Below, one piece after another: positions 55,111-63,980 of a stretch of 64,000 nucleotides of DNA; position 1 is the first letter of the stretch; each line of letters begins with the position of its first letter. Under the pieces are notes generated by a model. It was not told where the DNA came from. It saw only the letters and a list, made by a program, of their open reading frames with translations, and did no database searches. This DNA is from Alkalimonas collagenimarina (GTDB lineage Bacteria > Pseudomonadota > Gammaproteobacteria > Enterobacterales > Alteromonadaceae). The stretch spans positions 62,001 to 126,000 of the forward strand of contig NZ_JAUZVZ010000010.1 of the NCBI RefSeq assembly GCF_030717845.1, read 5' to 3'. A program made the position numbers and the translations under genes.

Positions 55111-56706
55111 TTAAACCGTTTGTTCAACCACCTTCCATTGCTGCTGTTTTTCACGGCAAGGTCTACCAGCAACGCAGATAGAGAAAGCGATGAGCGTACC
55201 TATGCATAATTGCCATGTAAATCCAATATCGAAACGCCAGTCTGCCGGCAAATAGGCTTGTAGCGTGTAAGGTTGCAAAGCAAGCGGCACCAAAAATCCG
55301 GCAATAAAGGCCCAGGTGACGCTTGTTTTACTACCACGATTGGTAAATAGCGCGGTGAAATAAACGCCTAATAACCCACTGTAAGAAAAAACCATCACAC
55401 TTAAAGCAAAGGCTAACAGTGGCATATCAGAGCTTTTTTGCCAGTAGAAACAAATAATTGCCATGGCAGAAAGTGCCACGGCACTCAGAGTCATGCCAGC
55501 TTGACCAGCAAGTACATAATGCTTTTCAGCCCGTTGCCGCTTCTTCTTTTCAAGCCACGGGCGGTACAAGTCTTGAACCAGTACGGATGACATGGCATTT
55601 AAGCCGGAATTGATGGTAGATAGGGCCGCTGCTACCACACCAACTGTCACCAGACCACGCACACCAGTTGGCATCTCATTCAAGACATACGACATAAAGA
55701 CCGTGATTTTTTCACCAGAGAAACTTTCTGACATCGTCGAGCCGCCCTCGGCCAACATCAAGTCGGGACGGAGATAAAAAATGTAGAGCAACATCCCAAT
55801 AAATATGAACAGTAGCATCACCGGAATCACCATAATGATGGACCACAGCAAAGCTTTCGAACCACTTTTGGCATCTTTACACGACAACATTCGCTGGGTG
55901 ATATCCTGATCTAAACCAAAAGCAGCAATGTTTAGTAAGGTAAAACCGATCAGTGCTGACCAGAAAGTAAAGACTCCGGCAGAGGTAAAATCCAAGCGAA
56001 AGTCAAACAGGGTTAATTTAGATAACTCGCGATCGTGCGGATGGGCTAATGCATCAATGATCTGAGAGAAGTCAGCCGGGATGGCGTACAATAAAGACAC
56101 GATGACAGCAAGCGCAGCGGACACGTAAACGATGCATTGAATCACATCACTGTATATGACCGATCGAATACCACCGACAAAGGAGTACGCCAACCCAGCC
56201 ATCGCCAGTAACACAATCGAAGCAATCACACTACTGGCGGCGATATCAGCAAACAGAATCATTGATACCGCAATACCGGCCATATACAAGCGAGCACCGC
56301 TGGCGAATACACGACCAAACAAATACAATAAACTCGCTTGTGTTTTTGAACGTGAACCAAACCGCTGCTCGAGTAACTCGTACGCTGTACCTACTTTGTA
56401 TTGATAAAATCGTGGAATTAGGGCAACCGCAACGACATAAGCAGCAATAAAGGCACCGATATTTGTCATTAAATAGCTGAAGTCACCACGGAACCCCTGA
56501 TCAGGCCCGCCCAAGAAAGTAGCAGCTGACTGGGAAGTCGCCAATACCGAGACAGCAACCATCCAGATTGGCATTGAGTTACCGGCCAGAAAGTAATCTC
56601 TGGCACTGTTCGATTTGCGCTGGCTAAAATACCAGCCAGTGAATGACATCAGAGCAAAATAAATGAAGAAAGCCAGCCAGTCAGGCCAATCAAATTGAGA
56701 TGTCAT
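55111..56706 (-). CDS. Sodium:solute symporter, probable amino-sugar importer
   Basis: SSS-family symporter of 531 residues with about 13 membrane helices. Family motif regions: [83 protein letters not shown] at 56706 is used; a GTG six bases upstream is equally placed. First gene of the murQ-namZ operon, so the cargo is likely MurNAc, GlcNAc or anhydro-disaccharide. Import without phosphorylation fits the presence of a separate kinase. Confidence 0.92.
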   Translation of the reverse strand: MTSQFDWPDWLAFFIYFALMSFTGWYFSQRKSNSARDYFLAGNSMPIWMVAVSVLATSQSAATFLGGPDQGFRGDFSYLMTNIGAFIAAYVVAVALIPRFYQYKVGTAYELLEQRFGSRSKTQASLLYLFGRVFASGARLYMAGIAVSMILFADIAASSVIASIVLLAMAGLAYSFVGGIRSVIYSDVIQCIVYVSAALAVIVSLLYAIPADFSQIIDALAHPHDRELSKLTLFDFRLDFTSAGVFTFWSALIGFTLLNIAAFGLDQDITQRMLSCKDAKSGSKALLWSIIMVIPVMLLFIFIGMLLYIFYLRPDLMLAEGGSTMSESFSGEKITVFMSYVLNEMPTGVRGLVTVGVVAAALSTINSGLNAMSSVLVQDLYRPWLEKKKRQRAEKHYVLAGQAGMTLSAVALSAMAIICFYWQKSSDMPLLAFALSVMVFSYSGLLGVYFTALFTNRGSKTSVTWAFIAGFLVPLALQPYTLQAYLPADWRFDIGFTWQLCIGTLIAFSICVAGRPCREKQQQWKVVEQTV

Positions 56707-56751
56707 GTTCACTATGCCTTTTTCTATATGGACTTATTTTGTATGTGTACT

Positions 56752-56780
56752 TGTATAATCTTTTATACTATATTTGGCAA
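56752..56780 (-). promoter_or_regulatory. Promoter of the symporter-murQ-namZ-dehydrogenase operon
   Basis: On the minus strand TTGCCA (56780-56775), 17 bp, TATACA (56757-56752): five and four consensus matches. The -10 overlaps the palindrome at 56753-56768. Confidence 0.6.
56753..56768. promoter_or_regulatory. Palindrome GTATAATCTTTTATAC, candidate operator
   Basis: GTATAA-N4-TTATAC, perfect 6-bp arms, covering the -10 and part of the spacer of the symporter promoter. The position suits a repressor such as the RpiR-family protein encoded at 49076-49933. Confidence 0.45.
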
Positions 56781-56788
56781 TCATTAAA

Positions 56789-56801
56789 GAATAATTGATT
56801 A
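56789..56801. promoter_or_regulatory. 13-bp element shared with the TonB-receptor promoter
   Basis: GAATAATTGATTA occurs here, between the symporter and nagZ, and as its exact reverse complement TAATCAATTATTC at 60056-60068 over the receptor -10. Candidate common operator or activator site. Confidence 0.5.
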
Positions 56802-56854
56802 CACAAGTCAAGCGACCACTTACTGATTCAGTACGGCATCGTCTGGAGGAACCT

Positions 56855-58726
56855 TTGAAACAACCTAATTTACTGAGTTTTCCTGTACAACTTGTCATTG
56901 CAGCCATATTGTTCCCCCTGATGGCGCTGACAGCTTGCAGCAAGCCATACACCGAAGCGCAATTACGAGAAGATATTGCGCAAAAACTCATGATCGACAT
57001 TCGTTATTTCTGTAATGATGGTACCGCAGCAAAAAGCTGCCGCGCCTCTGTGACTTCCTTACCTCAAGAAATCAGTGATTTAATCAGTGAATACTCCGTT
57101 GGTGGCGTCATTCTGTTTCAGGAAAACCTGCAGAGTATTGAGCAAATTATACGATTGAATCATCAGCTACAGCTGGCGGCTAAACAAAGCAATTCAAAGC
57201 AACCACTGTTTATCGGTATCGATCAAGAAGGTGGGCGGGTGTTCCGAACGCCCCGCGATCAAACCACTGCATTTACCGGCAATATGGCGATTGGGGCAAC
57301 CTATAAGAATTATGGCAGTCACTTTGCCGAACAAAGCGGCGCCATTATCGGAGCCGAATTAAAAGCCTTAGGAATTAATCTTAATTTTGCCCCAACGGTG
57401 GATGTGAACAACAACCCTGAAAATCCAGTCATCAATGTTCGCTCCTATGGAGAAGATCCTCATGTCGTCGCCAAGCTTGGCTTAGCCCAACTGACTGGCA
57501 TGCAACAACAAGGGACTCTGGCCACTTTAAAACACTTTCCGGGGCACGGTGATACCCATGTCGATAGCCATCTTGGGTTACCAAAAGTTAGCCATGATAG
57601 AGCCCGCATCGATGCAGTCGAGTTGTTGCCGTTTCGCCATAGTATCGAGCATGGCGCTCCCGCTATGATCATGACAGCTCATATCCAGTACCCAGCGCTG
57701 GATGATAGTCAAATTATTGATATCAATGGTCATAGCCAATACCGGCCAGCCACATTATCACGTGCTATCTTAACTGATCTGCTGCGGAACGAGATGGGGT
57801 TTCAAGGCATAATTATTACCGATGCCTTGGATATGGCAGGTATCAGCCACTTTTTCAGCCCTAAGCAAGCCTTGATAGAAACGTTCAAAGCCGGTGCAGA
57901 TATTGCGTTAATGCCTATTCGGCTGCATCACCCGGACGATCTGAATGGCTTGGAAGAGCTGATTGAGGCGGTCGTCAACGCCGTCAAGCGTGGTGAACTT
58001 TCAGAGACTGAAATCAGGCAATCCGCAGATCGTATCCGCCACTATAAGCAGCATTATCAACTGGCTGATCGCATCCTTGATGAGACCAGCCAGAGCATCA
58101 ACAAGGCCCGTACTTCACTCGGTACTAAACAGCATAAGATGGTAGAGCAGCAACTCGCAGAAGCAGCGATTACCTTGGTGCGTGGCGACAATGTACCACT
58201 TGATGATACGATAAAAAGTCTGCTTCTGGTCATGCCCGAGCGATCTGGCTGTATGGCATTGCAAAACGAGTTAAGCTACGCCCAACCACTACTGACTACC
58301 GAGTGCATATCGATGGATGATTATCAAGCAGAAGCGTTCAGTGTACGACTCAAAGCAGCCGATGCAGTTCTGCTGGGTAGTATTACCCCTGCAGCTAGTC
58401 TGGTTGAGTTTGGTGGCATGTACGATCGCAACCAAACGACGGGCGCACGTTTGACACCTCAGCAACAACAGCAGCTACTGCCTCAGTTGATCAGCCAATC
58501 AAAAGCATCAGATAAACTGGTATATTTTGTCAGTTTGCGTACGCCTTACGATATAAACTTATTAGCCAACGGCGCTGACACGGTTCTCGCTGTCTATGGT
58601 TACAATACCCACCTCGAGCACAGGGGCAGTAACCAAGTAGTCACAGGCCCAGCATTTGCAGCTTTGGCACGCATACTGACGGGCTTGGCTCAGCCAGAGG
58701 GTGAGTTACCGGTTAACCTTCACTAA
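56855..58726 (+). CDS. nagZ: Beta-N-acetylglucosaminidase NagZ (GH3), lipoprotein
   Basis: Family GH3 exo-enzyme that removes terminal GlcNAc from muropeptides or glycan chains. The TTG at 56855 is the best start: GGAGG lies 5 bases upstream, and it opens a lipoprotein signal with lipobox LTAC (Cys28, +2 Ser). Catalytic parts: IGIDQEGGRVFR, LKHFPGHGDTHVDSHLGLP (the Asp-Ser-His acid/base dyad of NagZ), and IITDALDMAGI with the nucleophile Asp. At 623 residues it is the two-domain type found in Bacillus subtilis, not the 340-residue cytosolic enterobacterial NagZ. Acts in the periplasm with NamZ. Confidence 0.93.
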   Translation: MKQPNLLSFPVQLVIAAILFPLMALTACSKPYTEAQLREDIAQKLMIDIRYFCNDGTAAKSCRASVTSLPQEISDLISEYSVGGVILFQENLQSIEQIIRLNHQLQLAAKQSNSKQPLFIGIDQEGGRVFRTPRDQTTAFTGNMAIGATYKNYGSHFAEQSGAIIGAELKALGINLNFAPTVDVNNNPENPVINVRSYGEDPHVVAKLGLAQLTGMQQQGTLATLKHFPGHGDTHVDSHLGLPKVSHDRARIDAVELLPFRHSIEHGAPAMIMTAHIQYPALDDSQIIDINGHSQYRPATLSRAILTDLLRNEMGFQGIIITDALDMAGISHFFSPKQALIETFKAGADIALMPIRLHHPDDLNGLEELIEAVVNAVKRGELSETEIRQSADRIRHYKQHYQLADRILDETSQSINKARTSLGTKQHKMVEQQLAEAAITLVRGDNVPLDDTIKSLLLVMPERSGCMALQNELSYAQPLLTTECISMDDYQAEAFSVRLKAADAVLLGSITPAASLVEFGGMYDRNQTTGARLTPQQQQQLLPQLISQSKASDKLVYFVSLRTPYDINLLANGADTVLAVYGYNTHLEHRGSNQVVTGPAFAALARILTGLAQPEGELPVNLH

Positions 58727-58739
58727 AGGAGCAATTGCC

Positions 58740-59936
58740 ATGTTTCAGCGCCTGAGACACTATGCCGATGCCATTTTGTCCGCCCTGCCCAGCAATCGGC
58801 TATTGGCCATAGACGCCTTTCGCGGATTGACCATCACAGCCATGATTCTGGTGAATAACCCTGGCAGCTGGGCCTTTATCTATGCTCCCCTGAAGCATGC
58901 CGATTGGCATGGTTGGACACCAACCGATTTAATATTCCCATTCTTCGTGTTTATTGTTGGGGTTTCTATCATGCTTTCTGTCAGCGTCCAACACGAGCAC
59001 GGCAAACCCAGGCAAGCTATCGTAAAACATGGCGCCAAACGGATGGTGAAACTGATACTGCTTGGTTGGTTTCTGGCATTGTTTTACTACAACTTCCGGG
59101 ATCCTTCTTTTCATTGGTTCACTGACCGCCTGATGGAGATGCGGATCCCCGGCGTATTGCAACGGCTGGGCGTGGTGTACTTCGCCACCCTGCTGATTGT
59201 GCTGTATGGCCCTAAACGCCATTACCTGAGCTGGGCTATCGGGCTGTGCCTGCTTTACAGCATGCTGCTGTTGTGGCTGCCCTACAGCGATGCCAACGGC
59301 GTTCGTTATCAGGGCGAACTGCTGCCGGGCAACAACCTGGCCGCCTGGCTGGATCATCTGGTATTTGGTGCAAAGCATCTTTATGCTGATAGCCAACCCT
59401 TTGCTTCGGATCCGGAAGGCTTACTCAGCACACTACCGGCCATCAGCAGTTGCCTGACCGGCGTTATCGCAGCGCAGTACCTGCAAAGCAAAGCAGCTTT
59501 AGGCCAGAAAGTTGTTGCGATGGCAGGCTGCGGCCTGATCCTGATAGTACTGGCTGAATTACTCAGCACCGTTATGCCGATCAATAAACCACTCTGGACC
59601 CCAAGCTATGTGCTGCTAAGTACAGGCTTTGCACTGTTCATTCTGGCCATTTTCCTCTGGCTGATTGATAGCCTTCACTATCGGCGCTGGACTGCGCCCT
59701 TTGTCGTTTTTGGTGCCAATGCCATCGCCTTTTTTATGTTTGCCGGTGTGATGGCGCGGATTTTCAGCTTAATCCCTATCGGGGATCGCTCGGTACAAAG
59801 CCTGCTCTATCGCGATCTGTTGCAGCCACTTTTTGGCAACTACAATGGCTCCCTCGCCTATGCCTTACTGTTCTTGTGTATGTCGTATCTGGTGATGCAC
59901 TGGATGTATAAAAAGGGCTGGTTCTGGAAGGTGTAA
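58740..59936 (+). CDS. nagX: NagX-like membrane protein (HGSNAT/DUF5009-related)
   Basis: Polytopic membrane protein of 398 residues. It shows the HGSNAT/NagX pattern: NRLLAIDAFRGLTITAMILV, NNPGSWAF, YAPLKHADWHGWTPTDLIFP, FFVFIVGVSIMLS. The His in LKHADWHG matches the region of the catalytic His of human heparan-alpha-glucosaminide acetyltransferase. NagX genes accompany chitin/GlcNAc loci in Shewanella and Xanthomonas, where a transport or acetyl-transfer role is proposed. AAAGGAG precedes the ATG, 13 bp after nagZ, so the two are co-transcribed. Confidence 0.9.
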   Translation: MFQRLRHYADAILSALPSNRLLAIDAFRGLTITAMILVNNPGSWAFIYAPLKHADWHGWTPTDLIFPFFVFIVGVSIMLSVSVQHEHGKPRQAIVKHGAKRMVKLILLGWFLALFYYNFRDPSFHWFTDRLMEMRIPGVLQRLGVVYFATLLIVLYGPKRHYLSWAIGLCLLYSMLLLWLPYSDANGVRYQGELLPGNNLAAWLDHLVFGAKHLYADSQPFASDPEGLLSTLPAISSCLTGVIAAQYLQSKAALGQKVVAMAGCGLILIVLAELLSTVMPINKPLWTPSYVLLSTGFALFILAIFLWLIDSLHYRRWTAPFVVFGANAIAFFMFAGVMARIFSLIPIGDRSVQSLLYRDLLQPLFGNYNGSLAYALLFLCMSYLVMHWMYKKGWFWKV

Positions 59937-60037
59937 ATCGCTAAACCAAGCAAGGTGAAGACAAAAAGTACAGCTATTTCGATCATTCAATCGACAACGC
60001 TTAGCCATCAACTTGCTTAAAAAACTTGCAGGAAGAT

Positions 60038-60066
60038 TTGACAACGGCCGAAAAATAATCAATTAT
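60038..60066 (+). promoter_or_regulatory. Promoter of the TonB-dependent receptor with overlapping 13-bp element
   Basis: A perfect TTGACA (60038-60043), 17 bp, AATTAT (60061-60066). The element TAATCAATTATTC (60056-60068), exact reverse complement of 56789-56801, covers the -10. That position suits repression. Confidence 0.65.
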
Positions 60067-60132
60067 TCATCAATAATAAATAATTCTATAATCTATTATT
60101 TGTAGCACAGTAAAAGCGACACGGGAGAAAAC

Positions 60133-62703
60133 ATGCATAAATCAACACTATTCAGGGTTTCCGTTTTAAGTGCCTCGGTCATGTTCGCCTGCTCCAGCCT
60201 GGCTTCAGAAGTTGATGCCACTGAAGAGGAAGAAGTGGAGCGCATTCAGGTACGAGGGTTTGCGGCGTCACAAGAACGAAACCTCAATATCAAACGATTT
60301 TCAGACACCATCGTGGATGCGGTCACGGCAGAGGATGTGGGAAAGTTTCCGGATCAAACTGTGGCAGACTCTCTGGCCCGGATCAGTGGTGTTCAGGTTG
60401 AAAAAAGCGATGGCGAAAGCGACCGGGTTAGCATCCGGGGTACGGCACCGCATTTAAACCTGACCTTACTGAATGGCCAGAATGTGGCTTCAGCCACAGC
60501 ATCGACCTCCATCCTGACCCCATCGCGCGGCTTTAATTACTCTTTATTGCCAGCCGAAGTGATTCAGACACTGGAAGTGCATAAATCTGCCCAGGCTAAA
60601 ATTGATGAAGGCTCCCTGGGTGGCACCGTGATTGTCCGCACCCGCAACCCGCTTGAGTTAGAAAGTAACTTCCTGGCCTTATCCGCCAGAATGGCCTATC
60701 AGGACACCAGCGATAAGACCAGCCCGCAACTATCCGGCTTTTATTCCTGGAAAAATGATAACGAAGATTTCGGCTTTAACTTCAGCGCGGTATACAAAGA
60801 AAACAACATCCAGCGTGACAGTAAATTCACCAGAGGCCTCAGCCGCGTTGTGCGCGATGATATGACCTACTTTGCCCCGGCTGAAGCACGGGCTTCACGG
60901 TACGAATCAGCACGCGATCTGACCACACTGACGGCCGCCATCCAATACGCACCGAATGATGCCTGGTCGTTGACGTTCAATAACTTATTTTCCAAGGTGG
61001 ACCAAGAAAACCGTTCAGTGGCCAATGGCGCTTATCTGATTGGTAGCCCCAATGATATTCAGTTCAGTAACACGGTCGGCAACCTGATCACCAGTGGCAG
61101 AGTCTTCCCGAACGCAGATGATGTCAACTGGGAACAAGAAGCATTGTACACCGCCAATTATCATTTGGGTGGCTATGAAACCCGGGTGCATGATTTACAA
61201 GCCGACTATACGGCAGACAACTACACCTTATCGTTCCAGCTTGGTTTTACCCGCGCCAAAGGAGATATCAAAGATGATCAGGTGGAGTTTCAGGCCGCCG
61301 CTGAAGCCGACTTTAGCATTGCCGGTGGCGATGTTTCTTATCGCTTTGACGACAGCTTAATGCCTGCCGATTACAATGGCCTTTATACCCACCGTAATCT
61401 GATTTCCAACACCCAGAAAGAGAGCTACTTTCAGGCAGATCTGAATTATGTGCTGAACGGTGAGTGGTTTACCTCCATCGATGCGGGTGTCAAGTACCGT
61501 GCCCACAACAAAACATCAGGCTTGTTTAAAGTGGTCTGGCATCCCGATGATCTGGGGGCGGCACGCTTAAATCAATTTACCGATGGCAGCTTAATTCAGG
61601 ACTTTTTCGGCCAGGGCAGCGAACAGCACGCCTTGTATCAATTTAATCATACCGCCTGGCAGCAATGGACGGTAGATACCACACCACTGCGTGAATACGA
61701 CCACATGGAATATGCCTTTGATCTGACAGAGAATATCGGCAATGCCTACCTGCAAGGTAATTTTGCAGTCGATAAGCTGCGCGGTAACATCGGTGTCCGT
61801 TATGCCCGCACCGAGCAAACCAGTGAGGGCTATGATTTCTGGATGCAGTTCCCCTGGGCTCCTGAATCCTGGATCTGGACACCGGTCGTGGTCGAGCGCA
61901 GCTATGACGATATTTTGCCAAGCCTGAACATCAATTATGATCTGGCGGATGATATCATCGTGCGGTTTGCCGCGGCGAAAGTCATCTCCCGGCCCGACTA
62001 TGATTTGCTAACCAGCCGTCGTGGTTACAGAAAGACAGCATTTCACAATCCACCAAACCCTGGCTTTCAGGGCAATCCTCACCTGGACCCGTACCGAGCC
62101 AATCAGTACGATCTATCGGCTGAGTATTACTTCACCAGTGCATCCATTATTTCTGTTGCCTATTTCTACAAGGATATCGGCTCTTACATTGACGAGCAGT
62201 ACTTTCCGGTAATGCTACCCGATGAAGACAATAATCTGGATGAATACAACCTGCGAACACCTGTTAATACCAAAGGCGGTATCAACCAGGGTATCGAACT
62301 AAATCTGCAGCATAACTTTGGTAATGGCTTTGGCGCCTTAGCCAACTATACCTATGCCGATGCCAAAATGAGTGAGGAAGGCAAAGAACTACCCAATAAC
62401 TCCCGCCATACCTACAACGCCACGGCCTATTACGATAAAGGGGATTGGTCAGCCCGTATCTCTTACAATTATCGTGACCGTTACTATGCCGGTATCATTG
62501 GTGAGCATCGCTGGTATCAGAGTGGCTACGGCCAGATTGATACCAATATCACCTACCAAATTAATGAGAACTTCTCGGCAATGTTCCAGGTGGTCAACTT
62601 AGGCGACTCCAAAGCAAAAGCTGAAGTCGGTGATGATGGCGTCCCATTCCGGATCAACCACTTTGGCCGCCGCATCTTCGCCGGTGTGCGCGCTACGTTT
62701 TAG
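60133..62703 (+). CDS. TonB-dependent receptor, sugar type
   Basis: Outer-membrane active transporter of 856 residues energised by TonB-ExbBD. Signal peptide about 1-25 (FACSSLASE), TonB-box-like VERIQVRGFAAS, plug domain with VGKFPDQTVADSLARISGVQ and VEKSDGESDRVSIRGTAPHL as in the TIGR01782/CAZyme-linked receptor group, and a 22-strand barrel ending in Phe (GRRIFAGVRATF). GGGAG precedes the ATG. Cargo is inferred from neighbours: peptidoglycan or chitin fragments containing GlcNAc/MurNAc. Confidence 0.93.
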   Translation: MHKSTLFRVSVLSASVMFACSSLASEVDATEEEEVERIQVRGFAASQERNLNIKRFSDTIVDAVTAEDVGKFPDQTVADSLARISGVQVEKSDGESDRVSIRGTAPHLNLTLLNGQNVASATASTSILTPSRGFNYSLLPAEVIQTLEVHKSAQAKIDEGSLGGTVIVRTRNPLELESNFLALSARMAYQDTSDKTSPQLSGFYSWKNDNEDFGFNFSAVYKENNIQRDSKFTRGLSRVVRDDMTYFAPAEARASRYESARDLTTLTAAIQYAPNDAWSLTFNNLFSKVDQENRSVANGAYLIGSPNDIQFSNTVGNLITSGRVFPNADDVNWEQEALYTANYHLGGYETRVHDLQADYTADNYTLSFQLGFTRAKGDIKDDQVEFQAAAEADFSIAGGDVSYRFDDSLMPADYNGLYTHRNLISNTQKESYFQADLNYVLNGEWFTSIDAGVKYRAHNKTSGLFKVVWHPDDLGAARLNQFTDGSLIQDFFGQGSEQHALYQFNHTAWQQWTVDTTPLREYDHMEYAFDLTENIGNAYLQGNFAVDKLRGNIGVRYARTEQTSEGYDFWMQFPWAPESWIWTPVVVERSYDDILPSLNINYDLADDIIVRFAAAKVISRPDYDLLTSRRGYRKTAFHNPPNPGFQGNPHLDPYRANQYDLSAEYYFTSASIISVAYFYKDIGSYIDEQYFPVMLPDEDNNLDEYNLRTPVNTKGGINQGIELNLQHNFGNGFGALANYTYADAKMSEEGKELPNNSRHTYNATAYYDKGDWSARISYNYRDRYYAGIIGEHRWYQSGYGQIDTNITYQINENFSAMFQVVNLGDSKAKAEVGDDGVPFRINHFGRRIFAGVRATF

Positions 62704-62709
62704 TCCTCA

Positions 62710-62748
62710 AGCCACACGTAAGCCTGCCAAGCAGGTTTGCGTGTGGCT
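62710..62748 (+). repeat. 18-bp hairpin after the receptor gene
   Basis: Arms 62710-62727 and 62731-62748 (ends AGCCACACG / CGTGTGGCT) with two G-U pairs and a CAA loop. It starts 6 bp after the stop and lacks a T-run. Likely a transcript end or stability element. Confidence 0.65.
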
Positions 62749-62858
62749 GCACTCACTCCAATGTTAAGTCATAACCCAGCACTATTGCAGAGCAAAATTT
62801 CTCGTTAATTAAATAAGCAAGAAGCAGGTGTATTTATAAGCTTTGTATCCCTCAGCCT

Positions 62859-62887
62859 TTGATACTCTACAAAAGAGTGTGTATGCT
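62859..62887 (+). promoter_or_regulatory. Candidate promoter of the OmpA-like gene
   Basis: TTGATA (62859-62864), 17 bp, TATGCT (62882-62887). Its own promoter, 63 bp before the gene, suggests it is not part of the receptor transcript. The rest of the 246-bp gap holds only the hairpin. Confidence 0.55.
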
Positions 62888-62949
62888 CACTATTTGTACA
62901 AATGTATTTGATGACTAATTAATAAGAACAAACCAAGGAAGATTGCCTT

Positions 62950-63957
62950 ATGACTTTCAGTTATTCGTATTCGAAACGCCCTCTCCTCTTAATCTTTGTT
63001 ATCGTGCTCACCGGACTACTGTTCAGCCATAGCGCTCTGGCTGAAAATCGTCAAGACGTCGACGGCGCCGGTGATCATCCAGCCGTAAAACGAGTCGCTG
63101 GCTCATTGATTCGTACCTTTGAAAGAGACGACTTTGCACAAGTCATACTACCTGCTGGACCACTGGACTTGAGAACGAAAGTCTACTCAAACCAGCTGAC
63201 CGTGGAAGGAGAACATCTGAGGATGATCTATGATTTCACAGATCCTGAAATCAGTCCTTTGCGGGTACATCGAAGTTATCTCCATACTCTGGAAGAGCAG
63301 GGTTTTGACATCCTTTTTAATGGTGAAGGTGATGAACTGGTGAGCGCTGGACGCAGTGCAAACTTCCTGACCGAACACCGGCACCTTGCTGCCAATGGCC
63401 CTATTCAGGTTCGGCAACATGTCTATTATATCCTGGCACAAAAGCCAGCTGAAGGGCTGAATGTCAGTGTGTCAACTTACTTATTTGCCGGTAACAACCC
63501 TCGCGGTACCGGGGTGACTGTCAATGTAGTCACCGAAGAAGCCATGGAAGTCAGTATGGAGCACCGGCCACTAACATCGAACGAAATGGCAGACAGCCTG
63601 ATAGAAAGTGGCCGTGTTGCCATTCAGGATATATTGTTTGCATTTGACAGCGATGAGATTTTACCAGAGTCTGCTGACAGCCTGAGTACCATCGCTAGCC
63701 TGCTGCAGGAACAACCTGAGCTAGGGCTGCTGGTGGTTGGTCATACCGATGATGTCGGTGACTTTGACTACAACCTCAGACTTTCACTACAACGTGCAAC
63801 AGCAGTTGTCAGCTATTTACAACATCGGCATAACGTCGATTCAGCTCGGTTACAAGCTTCAGGAGCTGGCATGATGGCACCGATTGCCAGTAACCGAAAT
63901 GAAGCTGGCCGCAGTTTGAACCGGCGCGTTGAACTGGTAGAAATCAGAACACGTTAG
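62950..63957 (+). CDS. OmpA-family protein with N-terminal DUF4892-like domain
   Basis: Periplasmic or outer-membrane-linked protein of 335 residues. Signal peptide about 1-31 (cut after ALA). The N-terminal domain (about 40-200; DHPAVKRVAGSLIRTFERDD) resembles DUF4892, known from Pseudomonas envelope proteins. The C-terminal OmpA domain, which binds peptidoglycan, is about 220-333: FDSDEILPESADSLSTIASL, VVGHTDDVGDFDYNLRLSLQ, RNEAGRSLNRRVEL. Asp and Arg contacts of the diaminopimelate pocket are present. Function unknown. Confidence 0.88.
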   Translation: MTFSYSYSKRPLLLIFVIVLTGLLFSHSALAENRQDVDGAGDHPAVKRVAGSLIRTFERDDFAQVILPAGPLDLRTKVYSNQLTVEGEHLRMIYDFTDPEISPLRVHRSYLHTLEEQGFDILFNGEGDELVSAGRSANFLTEHRHLAANGPIQVRQHVYYILAQKPAEGLNVSVSTYLFAGNNPRGTGVTVNVVTEEAMEVSMEHRPLTSNEMADSLIESGRVAIQDILFAFDSDEILPESADSLSTIASLLQEQPELGLLVVGHTDDVGDFDYNLRLSLQRATAVVSYLQHRHNVDSARLQASGAGMMAPIASNRNEAGRSLNRRVELVEIRTR

Positions 63958-63980
63958 TGCTCTCAGAGTGAGCACAGAGT

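Noticed and set aside
55059-55172. Upstream extension of murQ overlapping the symporter end
   Set aside because: The extra 38 residues are not MurQ-like; the GTG at 55058 has a ribosome site and gives the family length.
62950-63957. Idea that the OmpA-like protein is in the receptor operon
   Set aside because: A 246-bp gap with a strong hairpin and a separate TTGATA/TATGCT promoter argues for its own transcript.
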